Shown: in pieces, positions 8,019-16,900 of the stretch
How positions within the stretch are numbered: the stretch's first letter is position 1
How the letters are laid out: each line of letters begins with the position of its first letter
NCBI GenBank assembly: GCA_023473405.1
Contig: JAMCZD010000215.1
Span: 1-26,275, forward strand
Source: Candidatus Omnitrophota bacterium
GTDB lineage: Bacteria; Verrucomicrobiota; Verrucomicrobiia; Limisphaerales; UBA1319
Direction: 5' to 3'
Length of the DNA: 26,275 bases
The notes under the pieces: generated by a model
Seen by the model: only the letters and a program-made list of their open reading frames with translations
Databases searched by the model: none
Told to the model about the DNA's origin: nothing
Made by a program: the position numbers and the translations under genes

Positions 8019-9566
8019 TTAAAAGGTCGGTCCCAGCATCCATGGGGCGAATTCTTCGTCTCCGATCCCGGCCAACTCGCTCTTGGTTCGTTCACCGCCG
8101 GCTACGGATAGTATTTTCTCGAAAAGCCGCAACCCGGCCTGCCGCACCGTTTCCGTCCCATCGAGAATGGTCCCGGCATTGAAGTCCATGTCATCCTCCA
8201 TGTGCTGGAAGAGGGGGGTGTGAGTAGCGGCCTTGATACAGGGCGCGGGTTTGCAGCCGTAAACACTGCCGCGTCCGGTTGTGAACACGCCGATATTGCA
8301 TCCGCCGGTCACCAAGCCGGTCATGCTCACCGGATCGTAACCTGGGGTGTCCATGAAGCAAAAGCCGGAAGTGAGAATCGGCTCGGCGTAATGGTATACC
8401 GCGGCCAAGGGCGACTGGCCGCCTTTGGCCACTGCGCCCAGGCTTTTTTCATAAATGGTCGTCAGGCCGCCTTCCTTGTTTCCGACTGTCGGATTGTTGT
8501 CGATGGTGGCGCCGAATTGGCGCACGTGGTTCTCCCACCAACGAATAAGCTGGACCAGTCTTTCGCCTACTTCACGCGTAACGGCGCGGCGGGTCAGCAA
8601 GTGTTCAGCCCCGTAAATCTCCGGCGTTTCGGCCAGGACAGATGTCCCGCCATACCGGACCAACTCATCCGAGGCCTCGCCCAGGGCGGGATTGGCCGTA
8701 ATACCGCTGTTGCCATCCGAACCGCCGCAATTCTCGGCAAGGATCAGTTTGCTGATCGGTTGCGAGGTCCGCCGCATGCCATTTGCAATGGGCAAGAGCT
8801 TGGCGACAGCCGCGGCGCCGGCTTCAACCGTCTTTTGCACCCCGCCAATATTTTGAATGTTGAGGAATGTGGGCGGCAGTTCACCTGGCTCAAGGGCGTC
8901 CAGCCGATGGTTTCTTACCAGAACGGAGACCTGGTTCACCTCGCAGCCCAAACCAATCATCACGTAACCCGCGATGTTCGGATGCCGGGCCAAGCCGGCC
9001 AGTACCCTTTGCAACAGGCAATGTGGATCGGTCGGTTGCATGGCGCAGCCCGACTTGTGCGTGAAAGCCACCACGCCGTCCACGTGCGGAAAATCGCGGC
9101 GCAAATCCGGTCCCTTAAACCGTTCCGCGACATAACGAGACACCGAAGCCGAGCAGTTCACACTCGAGACCACCGCGAGGTAATTTCTCGTCCCAACCCG
9201 GCTCCCGGACCGGGTGAACCCCTGGAAATACCGCATTTGCTCGGGCGGATAATAATCAACCGGACGCGTATCTTCACAGAACCGGTAATCACGTCCGAAA
9301 TCTTTCATTACCAGGTTGTGGGTATGGACATGGTCGCCGGGGGCGATGGCGCCTTGGGCGAACCCGATGATTTGCCCGTACTTCCGCACTGGTTGGCCAT
9401 CGGCAATCACGAGCAAAGCGATCTTGTGACCTGGCGGGATCGAGGTTCGTGCTGACAACCGGAAGGTTTCATTGCCCAATTCCTGACCGGCTGTCAGGCC
9501 GCGTTTCAACACCGCCACATCGTCCTTCGGATGAAGCCGCAGCGCCCAATCTTCAAATCGCAACAT
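8019..9566 (-). CDS. uxaA: UxaA-family altronate/galactarate-type dehydratase
   Basis: A 515-residue sugar-acid dehydratase. It has an N-terminal SAF-like domain (about 1-95: DDVAVLKRGLTAGQEL, IPPGHKIALL, GDHVHTHNL) fused to the UxaA/GarD catalytic domain (SGSRVGTRNYLAVVSSVNCS, GCAMQPTDPH, GLGCEVNQV, LAENCGGSDGNSGITANPA, GNKEGGLTTIYEKSLGAVAK, DTPGYDPVSMTGLVTGGCN), ending with the usual EEFAPWMLGP motif. The family removes water from D-altronate, D-galactarate or related aldonates to give 2-keto-3-deoxy acids, using Fe2+ held by conserved Cys/His. The exact substrate cannot be read from sequence, so the symbol is by family. The start MLRFEDWALRL is the conserved one. It lies 97 bases downstream of the 638-aa secreted protein gene on the same strand. 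Confidence 0.92.
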   Translation of the reverse strand: MLRFEDWALRLHPKDDVAVLKRGLTAGQELGNETFRLSARTSIPPGHKIALLVIADGQPVRKYGQIIGFAQGAIAPGDHVHTHNLVMKDFGRDYRFCEDTRPVDYYPPEQMRYFQGFTRSGSRVGTRNYLAVVSSVNCSASVSRYVAERFKGPDLRRDFPHVDGVVAFTHKSGCAMQPTDPHCLLQRVLAGLARHPNIAGYVMIGLGCEVNQVSVLVRNHRLDALEPGELPPTFLNIQNIGGVQKTVEAGAAAVAKLLPIANGMRRTSQPISKLILAENCGGSDGNSGITANPALGEASDELVRYGGTSVLAETPEIYGAEHLLTRRAVTREVGERLVQLIRWWENHVRQFGATIDNNPTVGNKEGGLTTIYEKSLGAVAKGGQSPLAAVYHYAEPILTSGFCFMDTPGYDPVSMTGLVTGGCNIGVFTTGRGSVYGCKPAPCIKAATHTPLFQHMEDDMDFNAGTILDGTETVRQAGLRLFEKILSVAGGERTKSELAGIGDEEFAPWMLGPTF

Positions 9567-9663
9567 GACAGGATTATTCGCGTCCGAAGTCGTTTTGGCA
9601 ATACTCCGGATAGGTCAGGAACGACCTGTGGCTCGCCCCAATGCTTACCCGCGCGGCAAACCA

Positions 9664-11580
9664 TCAAGGAATGGGGGTGTGGCGCAGGTCGATCTTGGTG
9701 GTTTCCGACGCCTGATGTCCCCCGACAGTCACGATGGCAAAGTAGTCCTTCTTGGCAACAATATCATCTGCGCCGGTGTCTAAGTCCGTGACGACATAGG
9801 CGCCGGGGTAGGTGGAAAGAGGCATAACCAGTTCGTTATAGTGAACAGTAGCCCAGGCGAGTGCCCAGTACTGCTTTCCCATGTCCACCGTCCCGACCTT
9901 GGGAATAACACCCGTGAAATTCTCCGCCGGAATGTTTTGGGCAAGGATGTTGGGATTCAGGGCGATGCGCATGGTCTTCACAATCTCGGAATTGGGGACC
10001 TGTTCGCCGTCCAGATTGAAACTCTGCTGAAGCCGGGGATTCAGGTCCATGCTCACGTCCAGAATCTGCAAGGTCGATCCTTGTGGATTTGCGCTAATGG
10101 TGATCTGCGGGACCGGCGGATAGGTAACCTCGACGAAATCATAATAACCTTGCCCATGCAGACTGGTGAGCGGGCCGTCACCAAAATCGAGACTTACCGT
10201 ATCCACCTTGACCTCGGAAACGATTTGGCCCAGCTCGGTGTCCAATACAGTCCGGCTGTCCCAGCTCACGTTGAACGTGGCGCATTTGCGGATATCCAGT
10301 CGCAGGGTTTGCTTCGAGCCCTCGTCAAAGCAATCAGACCAATATGGGTTTTCCATCAATCGCCCGGCTTGGATGAGCTTGCGGATGAGCCAGAGCTGAT
10401 GCGAATCCTGGCATTCCTGCGAGGTGTTAAAGATGCAGTTTTCGATGGCCGCGACCACGGCGTCATTACCGGCGGCAATTTCAACCTGCAAGCTTTCTTC
10501 GACGGCGAACTGGACGGCGCTCTGACGCCACCACGCATAGCTGCCCAGAGCGGTTCCGAGGACCTGGTCGTCACCCGCCGCCTTTTGCAGGTTGGGCAGG
10601 ATCGAGCCGGCGAACTCCTGTTGGAATTGCGAAACCATGATTTCATACAGGTCCGGCTCCGAGGCAGGCGCATCGCCGTTGGCGAGACTCGATCCCTCTT
10701 GCACGTGGCTCAGCAAGGTTGCCGAGTGATGCGAGGAAACGGCAGCCGAAGAAAAGGCGCCTTTAATTTGGGCAACCGCAAGTGCGAGGTCCAATTGCAG
10801 TTCGGTGTCTTCCGGACGTCTTTCAGCCAGTTGGTCCGCCACCGATGCAAGGCCCCGGCCAACGCCGTAACTGGCGAACCGCATGATTTGCATCACCGCT
10901 TGATGGTTGGTCATTGTCATCGGGTGCGGGTGGAATTGCTCGCCCGTGCCCTGGAAAGCGAAGCCCAGAGGCAGCGAGTTTGACCCGGCGTTCACACCCT
11001 GAATCGTCAGCGTGGCGGGTTGAAGCAGGCGAAGGCCCTCCGGCTCGATCTTTACTCCACCGATGAACCCGCCGTTCAGCGGAAGCTCATTGATATTCGT
11101 GATGACCGTCATTCGAACGTTTTCGAAACTGAGCAAGGCATTGCTCGGGAACGACAACGTGTAAACCAGGCCGTTCGTATCCGCAATACTGCATGCGCTC
11201 TTGGTGATTGGCATGACAAAATAACCGCTCCGGTTCGTGTCGAACTCGGCAGTGACGGTAATCGGGTTGGGCACATTCGTCGCGGCGTGCAGCCTGGCCC
11301 GATAGAACCGCCCGGGAGAATTCACAGTTTCGGTGTCCAACACTTCCAGCCGGTTGCTGGTCGCCGTGGTTCCGGAGAGTATTTGCCACTGGACCAGGTT
11401 CGAGGACCACTCGACGTCATACGCCTGCCCCGGCTGTGTGCTCAGTCCAAGGGCAACCTGGCGGTTGGTGGTAATTGAGATATCCGATAAACGCAACACC
11501 TCCGCGCGGGCACTGAGTATCAGAGTTGAACACAAGACAGAGACAAGAAACCGGTGAAACAAAGTCCGCGTATTGAACAT
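9664..11580 (-). CDS. Large secreted protein, uncharacterised, with Verrucomicrobia-type beta module
   Basis: A 638-residue exported protein of unknown function. Residues 1-27 are a signal peptide (LFHRFLVSVLCSTLILSARA). Residues about 30-95 form the small beta module common in Verrucomicrobiota secreted proteins (GQAYDVEWSSNLVQW ... SPGRFYRARL); it is usually C-terminal, here N-terminal. A following segment (about 105-215) has a ZU5-like feel (FVMPITKSACSIADTNGLVY, GGVKIEPEGLRLLQPATLTI), which is a weak comparison. The remainder includes a region rich in Ala/Ser/Gln helices and a C-terminal beta-rich part with TVDMGKQYWALAWATVHYN. An AGAGGA sequence precedes the ATG. It is divergent from the alpha-galactosidase, with 88 bases between the two start codons. 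Confidence 0.75.
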   Translation of the reverse strand: MFNTRTLFHRFLVSVLCSTLILSARAEVLRLSDISITTNRQVALGLSTQPGQAYDVEWSSNLVQWQILSGTTATSNRLEVLDTETVNSPGRFYRARLHAATNVPNPITVTAEFDTNRSGYFVMPITKSACSIADTNGLVYTLSFPSNALLSFENVRMTVITNINELPLNGGFIGGVKIEPEGLRLLQPATLTIQGVNAGSNSLPLGFAFQGTGEQFHPHPMTMTNHQAVMQIMRFASYGVGRGLASVADQLAERRPEDTELQLDLALAVAQIKGAFSSAAVSSHHSATLLSHVQEGSSLANGDAPASEPDLYEIMVSQFQQEFAGSILPNLQKAAGDDQVLGTALGSYAWWRQSAVQFAVEESLQVEIAAGNDAVVAAIENCIFNTSQECQDSHQLWLIRKLIQAGRLMENPYWSDCFDEGSKQTLRLDIRKCATFNVSWDSRTVLDTELGQIVSEVKVDTVSLDFGDGPLTSLHGQGYYDFVEVTYPPVPQITISANPQGSTLQILDVSMDLNPRLQQSFNLDGEQVPNSEIVKTMRIALNPNILAQNIPAENFTGVIPKVGTVDMGKQYWALAWATVHYNELVMPLSTYPGAYVVTDLDTGADDIVAKKDYFAIVTVGGHQASETTKIDLRHTPIP

Positions 11581-11589
11581 AAGGCGTTT

Positions 11590-11618
11590 CCTCTAGACAG
11601 CCGGTGGTGATTCGTCAA
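11590..11618 (-). promoter_or_regulatory. Possible promoter of the 638-aa secreted protein gene
   Basis: On the minus strand TTGACG (11613-11618) is followed after 17 bases by TAGAGG (11590-11595). The -35 matches five of six positions, the -10 only three, and the -10 overlaps the putative ribosome binding site, so support is modest. Confidence 0.35.
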
Positions 11619-11630
11619 TCTAAATCGACC

Positions 11631-11658
11631 TTGCATCTTGCTTTCGAGTGAATAGAAT
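11631..11658 (+). promoter_or_regulatory. Probable promoter of the alpha-galactosidase gene
   Basis: TTGCAT (11631-11636), a 16-base spacer and TAGAAT (11653-11658; five of six -10 matches). It would start transcription just before ATG 11669 and overlaps the alternative start codons GTG 11648 and ATG 11657, which argues for the downstream start. Confidence 0.5.
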
Positions 11659-11668
11659 GTGGTTACTT

Positions 11669-13831
11669 ATGCATTCCACCGCCGCTATCGAGCCAATGAG
11701 AGAAGCCCTTGACTCGCAACGATTGCCGCTTGGGCTTGGCAAATTCGGAACAGTTTCAGCCGTCGGACTCCTGGCATGGGCATTGTCCAGCCCGGTTGAT
11801 AACCGGGCTGCAAATCAGCCGCCAGAGGCCTCCCACGGGACCGACGCGGAGATAAGACAGGCGCGACAATGGGTCGAATCAAGCTTTCTGGCCGACAGGC
11901 CCGTGGCGCCGTTTTCCTTTGTGTATGGCGGGCTATCCTCATCCGAACTGTTAAAGAGCTGGCAGGTCAGGCATTCGAAATCCTCTCTCGACCAGAATCG
12001 CACCCGCCATACCCTGACCTACACGGATTCGCAGAGCGGGCTCGAGGTAAAATGCGAGGCCATCGAGTATGGACAATATCCCGCCGTTGAATGGGTGATT
12101 ACTTTCAAGAACACCGGTACCCGTAACACGCCCATTCTGGAAAAGGTGCGGGCGCTGGATGCACCGTTGATCGAGTTCAGCCAGAGTCCGGTCGTTATTC
12201 ATCACGCCAGGGGCAGCAACGCCGAGTACCGCGATTTCGAGCCTTTGACCGATACGCTCGGCCCGGGCTCCAGCTTGACCTTGGAATCACACGGAGTTCC
12301 GACTTCCTGGGCGGGCCCAAGCGGTAGTCCATCGGTAGAATCGCTTCCGTTCTTCAACCTCGATGCCGGCGGTGAAGGGATCATCGCCGGTTTGGGATGG
12401 ACTGGCCCTTGGAAGGCGGAGTTCGAACGCGACAATCACGGCGGAGTGAGGCTCGGTGCCTGGATGGATGACTTCCACGCCGTTCTTTATCCAGCCGAGG
12501 AGGTTCGCACACCGCGGATACTGATACTATTCTGGCACGGCAACGAGTATCGCGGCCAGAACTTGTGGCGGCGGCTCATTTTGCGATACTATTCTCCCAC
12601 CCCCGGCGGCAAACCGTTCTCGGGTTTGGTCTGCGACTCCAACTGGGGCTCATGGATGACCGGGCCAAGCCATATCGAGGAGATTCGATGGTGGGGCGAT
12701 CACGACCTTCCCATGGAGTGCTACTGGATGGACGCAGGCTGGACCGACCTGAGCAAGGGCTGGGAGGCACATCAATCACAGCAAATACCAAATCCACAGC
12801 TCTTTCCCGAAGGCTTGAAACCCGTCGCCGATGCCGCCCACGAGCGCGGGATGAAATTCCTCCTGTGGATGGTCCCCGAAAGTGTGCATCCGGCCGTTGG
12901 CATCGGCGCCGAGCACCCCGAATGGCTCGGCAAAGCATTCTCAAATCCCGCCTATGGCTCGATGGTGTTTCATGGACTCGACCACGGCGACCCACAAGTA
13001 AACGGATTTATGATCGATTACTTCTCAAGCTTGATTGACCGGTACGGAATCGACATCTTCCGCCAGGACGGCCTCAGCCTCTGGCCGGCAGACACCGGTC
13101 CGGATCGTTCCGGAATAAATCAGGTCCGTTACACAGTTGGATTCTACGAGTTCTGGGATGGGCTGCTGAAGAAGCATCCGGACCTGCTGATCGACAACTG
13201 CGGTTGCGGCGCGCGCAAATTGGACCTCGAGACCATCCGCCGAAGCGTCAACTTATGGCGAAGTGATTGCCAAGCCTCCGGCGACTTTGATCCAGTCTCC
13301 GACCAGGGGTTCAACTACGGGTTGTTCCCATGGGTGCCTCTTTCCGGTGGAGCAGTACCACTGGTGAAGTTGAGCCGTTATTCATTTCGCAGTGCCTATT
13401 GTCCAGCCATGCTGTTGTGCTGGCCGATGAAAGGCGTCACCGATGTCGCCAACCAACGGTGGGCCGGTATCGACCTCGCCTTGCTCCGAAACTTGTTGCA
13501 GGAATACTTGTCAGTCCGCCCATATCTGTTTGGCGATTATTACCCGCTAACCCCGTACAGCCTCGAGCAAGACCGCTGGATGGCTTGGCAATTCAACCGT
13601 CCCGACTTGGGGGAGGGGATGATTCAGGCCTTTCGCCGCCCATCGAGTACGGAGCAATCCGCCGTATACCGTTTGCATGGATTGGATCCCGGCTTGACCT
13701 ACACGGTTGTCAACCTCGATGCGCCGGGAATCACGCAACTCACGGGACGAGAACTGATGGATAAGGGAGTTCGCATTACCCTCAAAGTCTCACCCGACGC
13801 TGGAATTGTTGTCTATAAGAAGGCAGAGTAA
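11669..13831 (+). CDS. Alpha-galactosidase-like glycoside hydrolase, GH36/clan GH-D type
   Basis: A 720-residue retaining glycoside hydrolase expected to release terminal alpha-galactose. An N-terminal beta-sandwich domain (about 60-310) precedes the TIM barrel (from GKPFSGLVCDSNWGSWMTG). Catalytic features visible: the nucleophile Asp467 in DIFRQDGLSLW, the conserved substrate-binding IDNCGCGARKLDLETIRRS, and the acid/base Asp533 in NLWRSDCQ. A C-terminal beta domain (YRLHGLDPGLTYTVVNLDA) follows. Near the N-terminus a hydrophobic stretch GTVSAVGLLAWALSS suggests export or a membrane anchor. Start choice: GTG 11648 and ATG 11657 are in frame, but the likely -10 box covers them, so ATG 11669 is used. 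It is divergent from the 638-aa secreted protein and ends at a strong hairpin. Other GH36 specificities, such as alpha-N-acetylgalactosaminidase, cannot be excluded. Confidence 0.87.
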   Translation: MHSTAAIEPMREALDSQRLPLGLGKFGTVSAVGLLAWALSSPVDNRAANQPPEASHGTDAEIRQARQWVESSFLADRPVAPFSFVYGGLSSSELLKSWQVRHSKSSLDQNRTRHTLTYTDSQSGLEVKCEAIEYGQYPAVEWVITFKNTGTRNTPILEKVRALDAPLIEFSQSPVVIHHARGSNAEYRDFEPLTDTLGPGSSLTLESHGVPTSWAGPSGSPSVESLPFFNLDAGGEGIIAGLGWTGPWKAEFERDNHGGVRLGAWMDDFHAVLYPAEEVRTPRILILFWHGNEYRGQNLWRRLILRYYSPTPGGKPFSGLVCDSNWGSWMTGPSHIEEIRWWGDHDLPMECYWMDAGWTDLSKGWEAHQSQQIPNPQLFPEGLKPVADAAHERGMKFLLWMVPESVHPAVGIGAEHPEWLGKAFSNPAYGSMVFHGLDHGDPQVNGFMIDYFSSLIDRYGIDIFRQDGLSLWPADTGPDRSGINQVRYTVGFYEFWDGLLKKHPDLLIDNCGCGARKLDLETIRRSVNLWRSDCQASGDFDPVSDQGFNYGLFPWVPLSGGAVPLVKLSRYSFRSAYCPAMLLCWPMKGVTDVANQRWAGIDLALLRNLLQEYLSVRPYLFGDYYPLTPYSLEQDRWMAWQFNRPDLGEGMIQAFRRPSSTEQSAVYRLHGLDPGLTYTVVNLDAPGITQLTGRELMDKGVRITLKVSPDAGIVVYKKAE

Positions 13832-13838
13832 ATCAAAA

Positions 13839-13868
13839 AGGCGACCCGGAAAAGTATCCGGGTCGCCT
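13839..13868. terminator. Strong intrinsic terminator hairpin between convergent genes
   Basis: A perfect 12-base stem, AGGCGACCCGGA (13839-13850) with TCCGGGTCGCCT (13857-13868), encloses a six-base loop. GCGTTTT follows on the plus strand, and an A-rich run (AATCAAAA, a T-run on the minus strand) precedes it. It can terminate both the alpha-galactosidase (stop 13831) and the LamG giant gene (stop 13909). Confidence 0.85.
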
Positions 13869-13908
13869 GCGTTTTGAGACCGTTAATCAGGCAGTCCTCG
13901 ATCGAGGA

Positions 13909-16900
13909 TTACTGCCGCAAACGATAGAACTGGCTCGTGCCGGACAGGGTGATTGTCCACGGGCTGCTTGCCCCGGAGACATCCGTCCAGGTCCCGTCCA
14001 ATTGAGTGGCTGATTGCAGGACGCCGCCGCCCGTCCAACTGATCACGACCTGGTTCTGGTTCAGGCTGATATTGAGTTTGGGACCCTGACTCAAGCCAGA
14101 CGTGAAGTACTTCTGGGTCAGGTAATCCTGGACCGCATTGCGCTGCGCATCGGAAACCGACGAGTAAACCAGGACTTCGGCGACAGTCCCGAGCAGGTAT
14201 TGGCGATTGCCCATCAGATAACCGACAGTCGGCTGCAATTGCGTGGGATCAGCACCATAGTCAATTTCGGCCAAGCCCGTGGCGCTTCCCACGAGGTTGG
14301 TTCCCATGTACAACTTCTTGGTGCCGCCTTGCTCGAACGTGCCGGTAACCATGGTTGGCACATTCGCGGACAGGGTTGCCGTATCCGGCTCCATGCTGTT
14401 GGGCGGTGCCGTGAACCATTTGATCCGGCCAGCGACCCCATCGCTGATGCCCAAACCGAAGCCGTATGTGTCAGTATAGAGGTTAAAGAAGATTCGGGAT
14501 GCGTTGATTACGTCGGTGCTGACCACGACGTACTCCGATATGCTCGGCGTAGCCATGGTGTCCGGATTCTGCAATTGAACGCCGGAGTTACCATCGAAAT
14601 GGATCACCTGGTTGACGCCGCTGGTGAAGAAGTCGGCGGTTGCCAATTGAGGCGAACCGACGGTGAAGGCGAGGTTATGCGGGAGGTCTCCGCCGGCCTG
14701 GTCGACCCAGTTGGTCAAGGTGTGACCGTCGGAGGTCGAGACACCGGCATCGGCAGCCAACCAGAGCAGCAGGTCGGTCGTGGGCGGACGTAGCGAAGTG
14801 GCCGGGACGGCCATGGCGATCTTCGAATTGGCGGCAACGGAATTGCCGACCAAATCCTGAATGCCGTTGACCGTCAGGCTGAAGGTCTGGCCCGCCGCAA
14901 TAGGCGAGGTGGTCAGAATCACCGTGCTCGAATTGGGTCCCATCGCGGCCTGGCTGACGGTGACGCCGTTGTTTATGGCGTAATTGCCGATGGTGGTGGC
15001 CGTAACCGGGTCGACCGGTTTCGAGAATACCACCAGGACTTGGCTATCATTCAGATAGTCGCGTTTGGCCGAGAGCAACACCGGCACGACGTTGTCTTCG
15101 ATGACGGTCAGGACGGCGTCGCTGCTGACGGCAGTGCCCAGGGTATTGCTCAAGTGCGCGCTGAATTGGGCGCCTTGATCGGCGCGGGTAACGCTCGGAA
15201 TGGTATAACTGGCATCGGTTGCCCCGGGGATGGGGTTGCCGTTCTTGTACCATTGAATGCTGACCGGAGGGGTACCGAGATAGCCGACGTTAAACGTGAC
15301 CGGCTCGAGTTCGTCAATGGTCTGGCCGGCGGGTTGCATGGTGATAGCCACCGGGCCGCCGCCGGGGGTGAAGTACTTCTGGATGAGGTAATTCTGCACC
15401 GCGATGCGTTGCTCGTCGGATACGGACGAGTAAACCAAGACCTCGGCGATGTTACCGACGAGGTATTGGCGGTTGCCCATCAGATAACCGATAGTCGGCT
15501 GCAGTTGCGTGGGATTAGCACCATAGTCAATGTTGGCAATGTCGGTGGCGGTCCCCAACAGATTGGTTCCCATATACAATGCCTTGCTGGCGGTTGATGA
15601 GTCGAAGGTGCCGGTAATTACGGCAGGCACATTCGGTGTCAAGTTTGCGGTGTCTGGCTCGAGACTGTTGGGCGGAGCGGTGAACCATTTGATCCGGCCC
15701 GGGGTGCTGTCGCTGATTCCCATGCCATAGCCGTATGTGTCAGTATAAAGGTTGAAGAAAATACGCGAGGTATCGATCTCGTCGGTGCTCACCACGACGT
15801 ACTCCGAGATGCTCTGCGCAGCCAAGCTGTCTGGATTCTGCAACTGAATCCCTGCACCTCCATCAAAATGGATCACCGGATTCGCGCCGCTGGGGAAGAG
15901 ATCGGACATCACCAGTTGAGGCGAGCCGACGGTGAAGGCCAAATTGTGCGGGGAGTCGCCCCCAGCCTGGTCAAGCCAATTGGTTACCGTGTGGCCATCG
16001 GATGTTGAGATGCCGGCATCAGCGGCCATCCAACAGAGCAGGTCGGTTGTGGGCGGCTGGAGCGAGGTGGCTGGCACCGACAATGGCACCTGCGAATTGG
16101 CGGCTATGGGGTTGCCGACCAAATCCTGAACTCCATTGACCGTCAAGGTGAAGGCTTGCGCCCCTGGTGTGATGGGTGAGGTGGTGAGGATCACCGTTTG
16201 CGAGTTAGACCCAATCGTTGCCTGGCTGACCGTGACGCCATTGTTTATGGCATAATTGCCCACAACGGTGGCCGTGCTCGGGGAGACCGCTTTGGAGAAT
16301 ATTACCAGCACTTGGTTGTTCATCATGTAGTCGCGTTTGGCCGAAACCAACACCGGTGGCACGGTATCCAGGATGACGGTCAAGGTCGCATTGCTGCTGA
16401 CCGCACTGCCCGATGCATTGCTCAAGTGCGCGTTGAACTGGGCGCCTTGATCGGCGCGGCTGGCGTTGGGGATGGTGTAGACCACGTTGGTGGCGCCGGG
16501 AATGGCCGCGTCGTTCTTAAACCATTGGATGGTGACGGGTGGAGCCCCGTCAAAACCGACCTCAAAGGAGACCGGTTGAAGTTCATTGACCGTCTGGCTT
16601 TGGGGTTGCTCGGTGACCACCACCGGGCCCGATCCCTGGCCAAAATACTTCCGGCTCAAATAGGCCTCGACCAAGGTCCGTTGCGAATCCGAGACCCTCG
16701 AATAGGCCAGGATTTCGGCAATATCACCCACGAGGTACTGGCGGTTGCCCTGGAGATAGCCAACCGTCAATTGGGTGTCTGAAGCGTAGGATAGATTCAC
16801 TCCGGTGGCCGAGCCGGCCTCAACGCTGTTCACATACAGCTTTTTGACGCCGCCGGCGCTCGAATAAGTCGCGGTTAGCAGGACCGGTGTGAGTTCGGTC

